From assembly GCA_041567895.1 (NCBI GenBank), contig JBFGAX010000016.1, positions 1-43,125 of the forward strand: 43,125 bases of DNA, in the 5' to 3' direction. Under the pieces are notes generated by a model that was not told where the DNA came from, searched no databases, and was given only the letters and a program-made list of their open reading frames with translations. The translations under genes and the position numbers were made by a program. Source of the stretch: JABDOU01 sp041567895. Its GTDB lineage: Bacteria; Actinomycetota; Acidimicrobiia; Spongiisociales; SHLN01. Positions 32,563-41,180 of this stretch are shown here, one piece after another; positions within the stretch are counted from its first letter, which is position 1, and each line of letters opens with the position of its first letter.

Positions 32563-33728
32563 GGGTGCTGCACACATCCGACTGGCATATCGGAAAACGC
32601 ATAGGAAGGTACGACCGCTCGGATGAGTATGTCGAAGTCATCGCCGAGGTGGCTTCGGTCGCCCGGGAACACGACGTCGACCTGGTGTTACATTCCGGTG
32701 ATCTCTTCGACCGGCCCCAGCCGTCTGTGGCTTCGCTACAGATTGCGTTTCGAGGTCTCGTCGACCTTTCGGACCACGGGAAGCGCCCGGTTGTCGTGAT
32801 CGCAGGCAATCACGACTCACCCAGTCTCTTCGAAGCACTCGCTCCCTTTTTTGAGGCCCACAACATATTTCTGGTCGGCGCCATCAAACGCCCGGACGAA
32901 GGAGGGGTGTTGGAGATCCCGACGTCTTCCGGACGGGCCGTCGTGAGCTGTTTTCCCTTCCTTCGAGAAGGCAGGGTTGTGGATTTCGTGAAGGAAGCCG
33001 ACGAGTGGTACAAGCATTACGCAGATCGCCTCAGACTGATCTCGGAGTCATACAGCACGTACGCATCGAGTATTGCCGGACCTGATGGGGTCACCTTCCT
33101 GGTCGCTCATTTCCTGGTGGGGGGCTCCAGGGTGCATGGACACGGTGCTCCCCGTGGAGAACGCGAGCTTCACATGGGCGAGGCCTATGCCGCTACCAGT
33201 GAGGCGATACCGCCTGGCCCACAGTACGTCGCACTCGGTCACATACACGCGCCTCAGTCTGTACCCGGCGCCAAAGTGCCCGCCGAGTACGCCGGCTCAT
33301 TGCTCGAACTCGATTTTGGGGAAGCAGGAGAGACCAAGCGAGTTGTGCTGGTAGACGTCGAACCGGGGCTCCCGGCCGCGGTTCGATCGATGCCTCTGGC
33401 AGGCGGGCGCCGACTGGTGCGCGCGAAAGGTGATTGGCAGTCGCTCATCAAACGAGATGATCTGGCCGAGGCTTACCTCGATCTCATCGTCGAGACTGCC
33501 GGGCCAGACCCTGGGTTGGCAGACCGGGCGCGGGAGGAGTTCGAGTTTCTGGTCAAGGTGGCTGCCGAATATCCGCGGGCCGAAACCGATACCGGTGCCG
33601 GCCTCGATCGAACACTCGTCGAGCGTTACTCGGATTTCGTTACCGGGCGCGATGGCACCGAACCCGATGCCGCCTTGCTAGACGCTTTCCGTGAACTCAT
33701 GGAGGAAGCTGGTTATGCGCCCGCTTGA
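32559..33728 (+). CDS. sbcD: Mre11-type nuclease SbcD
   Basis: This 389-residue metallophosphoesterase has all five core motifs: LHTSDWHIGKR (D-x-H), LHSGDLFDRP (G-D-x-x-D), VIAGNHDSP (GNHD), VAHFLVGGSRVHG, and VALGHIHAPQ (GHxH). The C-terminal region of about 120 residues fits the capping/SbcC-binding part. With SbcC it forms an ATP-driven nuclease that opens hairpins and trims blocked DNA ends. It begins with ATG 32559, overlapping herA by 4 nt, and overlaps sbcC by 14 nt, so all three are translationally coupled. Confidence 0.94.
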   Translation: MRVLHTSDWHIGKRIGRYDRSDEYVEVIAEVASVAREHDVDLVLHSGDLFDRPQPSVASLQIAFRGLVDLSDHGKRPVVVIAGNHDSPSLFEALAPFFEAHNIFLVGAIKRPDEGGVLEIPTSSGRAVVSCFPFLREGRVVDFVKEADEWYKHYADRLRLISESYSTYASSIAGPDGVTFLVAHFLVGGSRVHGHGAPRGERELHMGEAYAATSEAIPPGPQYVALGHIHAPQSVPGAKVPAEYAGSLLELDFGEAGETKRVVLVDVEPGLPAAVRSMPLAGGRRLVRAKGDWQSLIKRDDLAEAYLDLIVETAGPDPGLADRAREEFEFLVKVAAEYPRAETDTGAGLDRTLVERYSDFVTGRDGTEPDAALLDAFRELMEEAGYAPA

Positions 33729-36207
33729 ACTGACGCTCCGGAACTTCAGGTCCTATGGCGACGATCCGGTCACCTTCGACTTCCGCGGGAGAAGACTCGT
33801 CGGCATCGTCGGGCCAATCGGAAGTGGCAAATCTTCCATCCTCGATGCCATTTCGTTTGCGCTCTACGGGCGCACGCCCTCACTGGCGCGAGGTACAAAG
33901 AGCCTCATTCACCAGCGAGCTGACGGGTGTCTGGTCACCTTCCGTTTCGCGGTTGACGGCGACGTGTGGGAGGTGGTCAGAGCGTTGCGCCGCAAAGGCC
34001 AGAGCCAGCACAATCTCTACAGATTGGAAGCCGATCTCAAAGCACCGGAACAGGTCGAGGTTGTAACGCTCGAAGGTGAGGTCAATCGACGCATTGGTGA
34101 ATTGCTCGGGCTCGACTTCGATGCGTTCTCGCGGTCGGTCTTGTTGGCACAGGGCAGGTTCTCGGACTTTTTGAGGGCGGCACCGGCCGAACGCGACGTG
34201 GTACTCAAAGGATTGTTTGGTCACGAGCGAATCGACCATATGCGCCAGCTGGCCAAAGACCGGGTAAACGCTCTCGACGTTGAGCTGGCCAGGGCCGAGA
34301 CCGAGGCCGCCAACGTGACGAGCTTGCAGGCGCGCCGATCAGAGCTGGCATCTGATATCGAAATCTCAACCGAACGTCTCACGTCACTGCAGAAGGTGAT
34401 GCCTGCTCACCAGCACGATATCGAACTCATGCAGTCGCTCAAGCCCGACATCAAGAACCTGCAGGACCGGGTACGGCTCCTCACAGATACCAACCGCCCG
34501 GACGAGGTAGAGGTAGAGGCTCTTGCCAAACGCGCAGCCGAGCTCGGCTCAGAACGCGAAGCGGTTGCAGCCGAGTTGAACGTTGCCGAGGAGTCACTGG
34601 CGGGCATTCAGGAAAAGGTCAATGCAGTAGCCGATGAGCGCGAGAAAACCAACGAGGCGCTTGTTCTTCTCGCGGACCGGAAGCTTCAGCTGGCCCGTAT
34701 CGAAGATGCGAAGAAGCTTGCTCTTGGTCATCGTAAGACCCTCGAAAAGGTGCAGTCCGAAGTCGTTGCGACGGAAGCACGGCTGGAAACCGCTGCGGCT
34801 TCTGTTCTCGACGAAGAACTCGAAGGAGCCCGTCAGGCCGTGAAGGAGGCTGAAGCTGAAGTTCATCGGCAACAAATTGTCGACATGGCAGGAACGCTTC
34901 GCCACGACCTCGAGGATGGTGATCCCTGTCCGGTCTGTGACCGACCGATTGAGCTCGAAAAGCTCGCGGCGGGATCTCCGGTTGGTCTACAGGAAGCCCG
35001 CGAGAGCTTGCGAGTCGAACGAGCGAGATTGGCGGCTGTTGAGAAGCGTCACCGGCAAGAACTCGAAGAGCGTACCGGAATCGAAGCCTTGTTGGCTCAG
35101 CTGATTCGAAGGGTCGAAGACGTCACCGAGGAAATCACACTCGCCGATGAGGCCGTCGCCGCGGCCGACAAACAGTTGGCGAACCAGGAATCAGCTCTAG
35201 CTGCATTGATCGGCCAGGGCGACCCCGAGACTGTTGTCGGTCTGCGCAAAGACGAATACCGTAAGTTCGATCAACAACTTGAACACGCCCGGTCTAAACG
35301 CGACGCGATACGAACCAGGCACGATCAGGCAATTAGAGACGAGCAAGAGGCGACCCGGAGTCTCAATAATACCGAGCGGTCGCTTTTCGAGCTGGCGGGT
35401 CGACTGGATCTCGACCTCGCCGATCTTCCTACTGACCCGGCGGCGAACGTACGGCTGATGCTCAAACTCCTTGAGGAGGAGGTCGCGAAGGCCACCGAGC
35501 AGCTCGCGAATCACGAAATAGAACTGGTCTCCGTGGAATCGAGAATGGCGGACCGGTTGTCGGAGCTGGGGGTGCGTGCCTCGTTGAGCGACGAAATCGG
35601 AAGGCTCGAGGGTCAGGTCAAAGCCCAGATGGCCGAAGCCGACGCTTTAGACGCTCGAATTCAGAAAACGAGCGAGCTTCTGAAGGGGCGTGACGCTCAA
35701 ATAATGGCGAGGGATCGTTATCGTCGGATCGTCGACGATCTCTCCAACGCGAATTTCGTACGATATCTTCTCGATTCCGAACGGCAGCGTTTGGCGGAAC
35801 TCGGTAGCGACCATTTCCAGCGTCTCTCAGCAGGTCGGTACCGTTTCGACACTGACGGTTCGTTCAACGTCATCGATCTGACCGCAGCAGATGCGGTTCG
35901 CAGGCCTGACAGCCTTTCGGGTGGCGAAACCTTTCTTGCATCACTTGGTCTGGCCCTCGCCCTGGCGGAGCTCGTCAGCCGGACGGGTGGCAGGCTCGAT
36001 GCGTTCTTTCTCGACGAGGGGTTTGGGTCGCTCGACCCCGAGCATCTGGACCTTGCGATGGACGGCATCGAAGCAGTGGCGGCCGGTGCGACCGATCGGT
36101 TGGTGCTGGTGGTGAGCCACGTTCCAGAGCTGCGCGACCGACTCGAAGATCTGATCGAGCTCGAAAAAGATGCCGTATCGGGAAACTCCCGGGTGCTGAG
36201 GGCGTAG
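33715..36207 (+). CDS. sbcC: Rad50-type ATPase SbcC
   Basis: This 830-residue SMC-like ATPase has Walker A IVGPIGSGKSSILDAISF near the start, long coiled-coil arms, and a zinc-hook GDPCPVCDRPIEL (CxxC) near residue 408. The C-terminal head has the signature LSGGETFLASLGLALALAEL and Walker B AFFLDEGFGSLDPEHLD. It is shorter than typical SbcC (about 1000 residues) and closer to archaeal Rad50 in length. ATG 33715 is chosen because GGAGG lies 9 nt upstream and the conserved MRPLELTLRNFRSYG begins there. It is the last gene of the resection run. ychF follows after 35 bp with its own promoter. Confidence 0.94.
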   Translation: MRPLELTLRNFRSYGDDPVTFDFRGRRLVGIVGPIGSGKSSILDAISFALYGRTPSLARGTKSLIHQRADGCLVTFRFAVDGDVWEVVRALRRKGQSQHNLYRLEADLKAPEQVEVVTLEGEVNRRIGELLGLDFDAFSRSVLLAQGRFSDFLRAAPAERDVVLKGLFGHERIDHMRQLAKDRVNALDVELARAETEAANVTSLQARRSELASDIEISTERLTSLQKVMPAHQHDIELMQSLKPDIKNLQDRVRLLTDTNRPDEVEVEALAKRAAELGSEREAVAAELNVAEESLAGIQEKVNAVADEREKTNEALVLLADRKLQLARIEDAKKLALGHRKTLEKVQSEVVATEARLETAAASVLDEELEGARQAVKEAEAEVHRQQIVDMAGTLRHDLEDGDPCPVCDRPIELEKLAAGSPVGLQEARESLRVERARLAAVEKRHRQELEERTGIEALLAQLIRRVEDVTEEITLADEAVAAADKQLANQESALAALIGQGDPETVVGLRKDEYRKFDQQLEHARSKRDAIRTRHDQAIRDEQEATRSLNNTERSLFELAGRLDLDLADLPTDPAANVRLMLKLLEEEVAKATEQLANHEIELVSVESRMADRLSELGVRASLSDEIGRLEGQVKAQMAEADALDARIQKTSELLKGRDAQIMARDRYRRIVDDLSNANFVRYLLDSERQRLAELGSDHFQRLSAGRYRFDTDGSFNVIDLTAADAVRRPDSLSGGETFLASLGLALALAELVSRTGGRLDAFFLDEGFGSLDPEHLDLAMDGIEAVAAGATDRLVLVVSHVPELRDRLEDLIELEKDAVSGNSRVLRA

Positions 36208-36226
36208 CGACAAGAAGACAGCCCGG

Positions 36227-36232
36227 TACACT
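36227..36232 (+). promoter_or_regulatory. -10 box before ychF
   Basis: TACACT is ten nt from ATG 36243, slightly further than the leaderless set, and shares TACACTCGC with the nurA promoter. A leader of only a few nucleotides is expected. Confidence 0.4.
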
Positions 36233-36242
36233 CGCTCCCCTT

Positions 36243-37328
36243 ATGGGCATCAAGTGTGGTTTTGTGGGACTCCCGAACGTCGGCAAATCGACGCTCTTCA
36301 ACGCGCTCACTGCCGCCGAGATCCCAGCCGAGAATTATCCATTTTGCACGATAGAACCAAACGTCGGCATAGCGATCGTACCGGACCTGCGTCTCCAGGA
36401 GATCGCCGACATCGTCAAGCCAAAGGAGATCGTTCCGACTGCGATCGAGTTCGTTGACATAGCAGGATTGGTTGCAGGTGCTTCGCAGGGAGAGGGACTC
36501 GGTAATCAATTTCTCTCTCACATTCGCGAAGTTGACGCGATTGCTCACGTCGTGAGGTGCTTCGATGATGACAACGTTGTCCATGTGGACGGTGCCGTCG
36601 ACCCGATCGCTGATATCGAGATCATCAATACCGAGCTCGGTTTGGCTGACCTTGCGACAGTAGAAAGAGCCCTCGAGCGAGCAGAGCGGAGATCAAAATC
36701 TGGCGACAAGGCCGCCGGCCCGCTCATCGAAGTCCTGGGACGGGTTCTCGAAGCTCTGAACGACGGGCTTCCTGCCCGCATCGCGTTGACCAAAGCCGAC
36801 GATCGGATGCTCGTGCGCGAGCTCTTCTTGCTCACGGCAAAGCCGACCCTCTATGTTGCAAACGTCAACGAAGGTGCTGATACGCCGCACGTCGCGACCG
36901 TCCGTGACTATGCCGAAAGTCATGGCGCCGATGTGGTTGTCATCTCGGCTGCGATCGAGGGCGAGATTGCGACGCTCGACGAAGACGACAAGATCGACTT
37001 CCTACGAGATCTCGGAGAAACCGAACCGGGGCTGAATCGCATGATCCGGGCCGCCTATGGACTTCTCGGTCTCTTGACGTTTTTCACGGCGGGTGAAAAA
37101 GAAGTACGAGCCTGGACCACCAGGAGGGGTTCAAGAGCACCACAGGCTGCTGGGGTCATCCACACCGACTTCGAGCATGGCTTCATACGCGCAGAAGTGG
37201 TGTCATTTGCAGACTTCATTGAATATGGTGGCGAGATCGGGGCCAAGGAAGCCGGAAAATGGCGACTCGAAGGAAAGGACTATGTCATGAACGAAGGTGA
37301 CATCGTGCATTTCCGGTTTAACGTATAG
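36243..37328 (+). CDS. ychF: Redox-regulated ATPase YchF (Obg family)
   Basis: This 361-residue protein has P-loop GFVGLPNVGKSTLFNALT, the hallmark NYPFCTIEPNVG, G3 FVDIAGLVAGASQGEGLGNQFL and the C-terminal TGS-like domain (WTTRRGSRAPQAAGVIHTDFEHGFIRAEV, then YVMNEGDIVHFRFNV). YchF binds ATP better than GTP and associates with ribosomes in translation and stress control. Length is normal. It has its own promoter after sbcC. A TAACGT box near its 3' end (37319-37324) may start the next gene. Confidence 0.96.
   Translation: MGIKCGFVGLPNVGKSTLFNALTAAEIPAENYPFCTIEPNVGIAIVPDLRLQEIADIVKPKEIVPTAIEFVDIAGLVAGASQGEGLGNQFLSHIREVDAIAHVVRCFDDDNVVHVDGAVDPIADIEIINTELGLADLATVERALERAERRSKSGDKAAGPLIEVLGRVLEALNDGLPARIALTKADDRMLVRELFLLTAKPTLYVANVNEGADTPHVATVRDYAESHGADVVVISAAIEGEIATLDEDDKIDFLRDLGETEPGLNRMIRAAYGLLGLLTFFTAGEKEVRAWTTRRGSRAPQAAGVIHTDFEHGFIRAEVVSFADFIEYGGEIGAKEAGKWRLEGKDYVMNEGDIVHFRFNV
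37319..37324 (+). promoter_or_regulatory. Possible leaderless -10 box inside the ychF 3' end
   Basis: TAACGT lies eight nt before ATG 37333 of the RCK/Usp gene and is the same hexamer as the pyk box. Confidence 0.35.
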
Positions 37329-37332
37329 CCCG

Positions 37333-38733
37333 ATGAAGGTCATTGTCGTAGGTGCCGGTGGTACAGCACGCGAACTGTTGCGTCGTCTGGGTGAAGCCTG
37401 GGACGTCACGCTCGTCGATACCGATACCGACCGTTTGAAGCTCGCGGCGGCGGTCAGGCCTTTCACCTCAATCGAGGGCGATGGCTCGAGCCCCGTGGTC
37501 CTCGCCGAAGCAGGACTCGCAACGGCCGACGCTCTCGTTGCGTGCACCAACAACGATGCAGTCAACCTGGCAGCGTGCAAGGAAGCGCTCGAAGCGAACG
37601 TGTTTCGGGTGGGAGCCATGGCTGCGGATCCGGAACGGGTGATTGACTACCAGAACCTCGGTATCACTGCCCATTCGCCCGACAGCCTCGCTGCACGTTG
37701 GCTTGAACTCGATCTCGAGCCGCGTCGTGTTGCTTCGATGGCATTCGCAGGTGGCCGGGCCGAAGCCATTGAACTCGAGGTCGGATCCGATTCGCCTGTG
37801 GCCGGAAAGGTGCTCAGAGACCTGCCTATTTCAGATTGGTTGATCGGAGTCATTTACCGTGACAACGAGCTGATCATCCCTCATGGCGACGATGTACTCA
37901 AAGTCGGTGACCGTGTCACCGTGGTCGGACCCTCAACCAAGTTTGGTGAAATCATTGCCCTGTTCACCTCGGGGCAAGCCAAGTTTCCACTCGAGTACGG
38001 TTCGCTGGTTGTTGTTCCGCTGCGTGGGATCGAAGATCTGGAGACCGTTTTTGGGGAAGCGGTGTATCTGGCCCGCAACAGTCTGGCGAAGGGCCTCATG
38101 GTCGTTTTCCGGGAGGGTGAGGACTCGATCGAGCTGCTCGAGCGGGCGTCGAGACTCGCTCCTGGCGTAGAAGTCAACTTTCATGAGGTCCGGGGTAAAC
38201 CGGCGGATCATCTCGCCGAAGTTGCTTCGGACGTGGGAGGTGTGATCGTTACCCGCCCGCTCAGCTCGCGACCCGCGTGGTTGCCGCTATCACAGGCGAA
38301 GGAATCGAGGCTCGCGTACGAAACCGGTGTGCCCGTCTTGATCGCGAGGGGCACGTATCCATACAGGGAAATCCTGGTGCCGGCCCGCCCGACCGCTGCC
38401 GGGCGAGCAGCGATTCGGGCCGCAATCGATCTCGCTCGACTGACGAAGGCCGAACTCACCGGCCTGGCGGTGGTGGACGCCACCTTCATAGCCGGCCCCG
38501 ACGTAGCAGATGACGCTCGCGCTGCCGCAGCCCGGCTCAAAGAACAGGCGGCTGGTCAGGGCGTGTCCGTGCGTCGGAAAGTCCGTCGGGGAAACCCGAT
38601 TCGGGTGTTTCTCGAATTCACGACGGATCTGATCGTGCTGGGTATGCGACAGAGAAGCGTCGGAGTCAAGATCGCAGAACACATCGCACGGGACGCAACA
38701 TCGTCGGTTCTGCTGGTTCCTACCAAGGAATGA
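37333..38733 (+). CDS. RCK (TrkA-type) regulator fused to Usp-like domains
   Basis: This 466-residue cytoplasmic protein is a four-part chain. The RCK-N Rossmann domain (MKVIVVGAGGTARELLRRLG, ALVACTNNDAVNLAACK) binds NAD(H) or nucleotides. RCK-C (about 135-215; AIELEVGSDSPVAGKVLRDL, DDVLKVGDRVTVVG) follows. Two alpha/beta units resembling universal stress protein (about 225-345 and 350-466) complete it; the last ends ILVPARPTAAG ... DLIVLGMRQRS ... SSVLLVPT. It lies 7 bp before an antiporter gene, so it most likely gates that antiporter in response to nucleotide or redox state. ATG 37333 begins the Rossmann fold; the longer frame from 37297 overlaps ychF and is rejected. Confidence 0.85.
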   Translation: MKVIVVGAGGTARELLRRLGEAWDVTLVDTDTDRLKLAAAVRPFTSIEGDGSSPVVLAEAGLATADALVACTNNDAVNLAACKEALEANVFRVGAMAADPERVIDYQNLGITAHSPDSLAARWLELDLEPRRVASMAFAGGRAEAIELEVGSDSPVAGKVLRDLPISDWLIGVIYRDNELIIPHGDDVLKVGDRVTVVGPSTKFGEIIALFTSGQAKFPLEYGSLVVVPLRGIEDLETVFGEAVYLARNSLAKGLMVVFREGEDSIELLERASRLAPGVEVNFHEVRGKPADHLAEVASDVGGVIVTRPLSSRPAWLPLSQAKESRLAYETGVPVLIARGTYPYREILVPARPTAAGRAAIRAAIDLARLTKAELTGLAVVDATFIAGPDVADDARAAAARLKEQAAGQGVSVRRKVRRGNPIRVFLEFTTDLIVLGMRQRSVGVKIAEHIARDATSSVLLVPTKE

Positions 38734-38740
38734 TGGGATC

Positions 38741-39964
38741 GTGACCCCTCTACTTGCGACCGAAAGTGTCGCTCACGAGGTCGCTGCCACCCCAATTTCC
38801 CTTGTCGTTGTCGCAACCGCTGCCTTCCTCATCCCGCTCGTGGCGCGAAGGATCAACTTGCCCGCAGTGGTATTGGAGATCCTGTTCGGCCTCGTAGTCG
38901 GTCCCGCCATATTCGGGTGGGTTGAACCAACGGAACTGTTCGAATTCCTGGCAGAGTTTGGGTTGTTGCTCTTGATGTTTCTTTCCGGGTTCGAAATCGA
39001 TTTCGATCGATTGGAGAGACAGGGAACCAGGGAAATCGTCATGGGCCTATCCATGGTGGCGGTCATCTTCGGTCTTGCATGGTTCGGAGTCGGCTTCTTC
39101 CTACCAACCGAAGACGCAGGTCAGCGACTCTTCATCACGCTGCTCCTGACCGCTGCCGCCATCGGCCTGGTGATTCCGGTGTTACGTGACACCGGTCGCA
39201 TCACCACGAGAGTCGGCCAGGTTTCCATTCTGATCGCCGTGCTGGCGGAGGTGTTGAGCCTGGTGGGCATTGTGCTGTTTCTGGCTATTCGTGAGAATGG
39301 CCTTTCGCTTGAACTTCTGAAACTCCCGGCTCTGTTTCTCGTCATCGGCTCGGTGCTCTTCGCTATCAAGCGTGCGGCCTGGTGGTTCCCGGAGAGGTTC
39401 GAGCGACTCTTCGATCCCCATGACCCCCAGGAACTCGGTATTCGTGCATCGCTCGCACTCATGTTCGTCTTCGTCGGACTTTCCATTGCCCTGGGTATAG
39501 AGGCCATTCTCGGGGCGTTTGTGGCCGGCACGATCTTCGCGTTCGTATTTCGATACCGGGGTGGACTCGAAGAGCAATTGTCCGGAATGGCCTTCGGGTT
39601 CTTCATCCCGATATTCTTCATCACGGTCGGCATCGAGTTCCCACTCGGCGATTTGTCCGATGCCGCAGTCCTTGGCGACGCCGTTCGGCTGATCCTCGTC
39701 GCCATCGGTATCAAGATGCTGGCCGGGCTCGTTTTGATGCTCCGGGGTTTCTCCCTGAGACAGGCGACGTCGATAGGTGTGCTGCTCGCTGGGCAGTTGA
39801 GCGTGATCATCGCTCTCGCCGATATCGGGTTGAACGCCGGCTTGCTTTCGGTCGGACAGAGGGCTGGCGCAATTCTTCTCGTGGCAGTTTCGGCGGTACT
39901 CACACCGGTGGCGTTTCGGGTGTTATCCCCGCCGTTGCGGGCTGCACCGGTCTCGGTTGAGTAG
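38741..39964 (+). CDS. CPA2 (Kef-type) cation/proton antiporter
   Basis: This 407-residue membrane protein has about twelve helices and no soluble C-terminal domain. Family segments are ARRINLPAVVLEILFGLVVGP, LLLMFLSGFEIDFD (the conserved acidic transport region), EAILGAFVAGTIFAFVF and FGFFIPIFFITVGIEF. Kef proteins exchange K+ or Na+ for H+. The missing RCK module is supplied in trans by the gene just upstream. GTG 38741 is the start, 7 bp after that gene's stop. Confidence 0.88.
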   Translation: MTPLLATESVAHEVAATPISLVVVATAAFLIPLVARRINLPAVVLEILFGLVVGPAIFGWVEPTELFEFLAEFGLLLLMFLSGFEIDFDRLERQGTREIVMGLSMVAVIFGLAWFGVGFFLPTEDAGQRLFITLLLTAAAIGLVIPVLRDTGRITTRVGQVSILIAVLAEVLSLVGIVLFLAIRENGLSLELLKLPALFLVIGSVLFAIKRAAWWFPERFERLFDPHDPQELGIRASLALMFVFVGLSIALGIEAILGAFVAGTIFAFVFRYRGGLEEQLSGMAFGFFIPIFFITVGIEFPLGDLSDAAVLGDAVRLILVAIGIKMLAGLVLMLRGFSLRQATSIGVLLAGQLSVIIALADIGLNAGLLSVGQRAGAILLVAVSAVLTPVAFRVLSPPLRAAPVSVE

Positions 39965-40024
39965 ATCGCCACACTCCGTGGTCGGTTGGTGCAAGCCCGC
40001 AAGATGCCCGGGGACCATGGTTTT

Positions 40025-40040
40025 ACTAGGTAACTAGGTA
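40025..40040. repeat. Tandem 8-bp repeat ACTAGGTA x2
   Basis: ACTAGGTA occurs twice with no spacer between the antiporter and the FlgM-like gene. It is enclosed by GGACCA and TGGTCC in inverted order. It may be an operator; nothing else in the 146-bp gap stands out. Confidence 0.5.
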
Positions 40041-40110
40041 GGTGTGGTCCATTCGTGCCATATGTCGTATGACGCTCCACGGCCACGGATGGTGGTCCGA
40101 TGGTATCGGC

Positions 40111-40272
40111 ATGAACGGACAACCCAACAAAGAGCCGAAACCTGCGACCACCCGCCAAGAGCGTCTGGCCGAGCTTTCGAAGTTAATCGCTGCGGACAAG
40201 TACAACATTCCTACAGAGTGGGTTGCCGAGAGCATTCTCCGCTGGCGTGGACGGGCCGGCAGGGTCAACTAG
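40111..40272 (+). CDS. FlgM-like (anti-sigma-28 motif) mini-protein
   Basis: This is a 53-residue protein (ATG 40111). The first 18 residues are polar. The rest, RLAELSKLIAADKYNIPTEW then VAESIL, matches the sigma-binding helices of FlgM: [RL]-x-x-x-[IL]-A-x-[GD]-x-Y-x-[VI]-x-x-x-x-[VI]-A-x-x-[IL]. No flagellar gene is in the window. It might bind a sigma factor, or only share the motif. No clear ribosome site is seen, and in-frame GTG 40042 gives a longer form that looks non-coding. Its stop lies 11 nt before popT. Confidence 0.6.
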   Translation: MNGQPNKEPKPATTRQERLAELSKLIAADKYNIPTEWVAESILRWRGRAGRVN

Positions 40273-40275
40273 CCT
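40270..40275 (+). promoter_or_regulatory. Possible leaderless -10 box of popT
   Basis: TAGCCT starts at the stop codon of the FlgM-like gene and lies eight nt before GTG 40284. Confidence 0.35.
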
Positions 40276-40283
40276 CCGTCGCC

Positions 40284-41180
40284 GTGAACCGAGACATGCC
40301 GATCCATGTGGTGCGTGGTTTCCTGATGGGCGCCGCCGATATCATCCCGGGCGTTTCGGGGGGAACGGTCGCCCTGATCCTCGGGATTTATGAGCGGCTC
40401 GTGTCCAACATCCGTACCGGCGCCCGCTCCCTCTCCCGCCTGGCGCGCGGTGATGCCAAGGGGTTTCTGCAATCCTTCTCGTCGATCGAATGGGCGTTCC
40501 TCGGGCCGCTTGTGATCGGCATCGGGCTCGCCGTGATCCTCATGGCCGCCCCGATCACATGGTTGCTCGAGCACCACCCCAGGCCAACCGCGGGCGTCTT
40601 TTTCGGATTGATCGCCGGGTCCATCGCCATTGCCTGGCAGCTGCTCGGTCAGCGCGACGTTGTGCGTGCAATCGTGATGGCCGCCACGGCCGTCGCAGCG
40701 TTTTTCATTCTCGGATTACGAGGCGGCGAGGTGCTGGATCCGTCGTCGCTTCTGTTCTTCGGAGCGGGCGCCCTCGCCATCTGTGCGATGATTCTCCCCG
40801 GCGTGTCAGGTTCGTTCATCCTCCTCATGATTGGTATGTATCAACCGCTGTTGGAAGCCGTGCATGATCGGTCGATTGCGACGCTTCTCGTTTTCATCGT
40901 CGGTGCAGTCGCCGGATTGGCGATGTTCAGCACCCTCCTCAACTGGCTCCTGGACCGTCACCACGACACGATGCTTGCCGGGTTGATAGGTCTCATGATC
41001 GGCTCTTTACGCGTCCTGTGGCCGTGGCCCGACGGTACGGAGTCAACGGTTCTGGGCCCTCCTGACACCCAGGTGGGTTTGATCACAGGCCTGGCTGTGA
41101 TTTCGTTTGTAGCGGTGTTTTCGTTGGCAAAGCTCAGTCCAGGCGAGACAAAGATGAAAGCAGAGGCCAACGCGGGATGA
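40284..41180 (+). CDS. popT: DUF368 polyprenyl-phosphate transporter
   Basis: This is a 298-residue membrane protein of the DUF368 family, recently shown in other bacteria to recycle undecaprenyl phosphate across the membrane for wall synthesis. The two inverted family motifs are clear: ADIIPGVSGGTVALILGIYERL near the start and MILPGVSGSFILLMIGMYQPL in the middle, on about eight helices. GTG 40284 is chosen since it begins the conserved region; the longer frame from 40044 runs through the FlgM-like gene in another frame. It overlaps dtd by ATGA. The symbol follows the DUF368 literature and is an inference. Confidence 0.88.
   Translation: MNRDMPIHVVRGFLMGAADIIPGVSGGTVALILGIYERLVSNIRTGARSLSRLARGDAKGFLQSFSSIEWAFLGPLVIGIGLAVILMAAPITWLLEHHPRPTAGVFFGLIAGSIAIAWQLLGQRDVVRAIVMAATAVAAFFILGLRGGEVLDPSSLLFFGAGALAICAMILPGVSGSFILLMIGMYQPLLEAVHDRSIATLLVFIVGAVAGLAMFSTLLNWLLDRHHDTMLAGLIGLMIGSLRVLWPWPDGTESTVLGPPDTQVGLITGLAVISFVAVFSLAKLSPGETKMKAEANAG

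Noticed and set aside
37093..37290. Small plus-strand frame within ychF
   Set aside because: It is out of frame inside a certain gene and has no features.
39121..40158. 345-codon minus-strand frame over the antiporter
   Set aside because: The antiporter is clear on the plus strand; the antisense product is Ser/Thr/Arg low-complexity.
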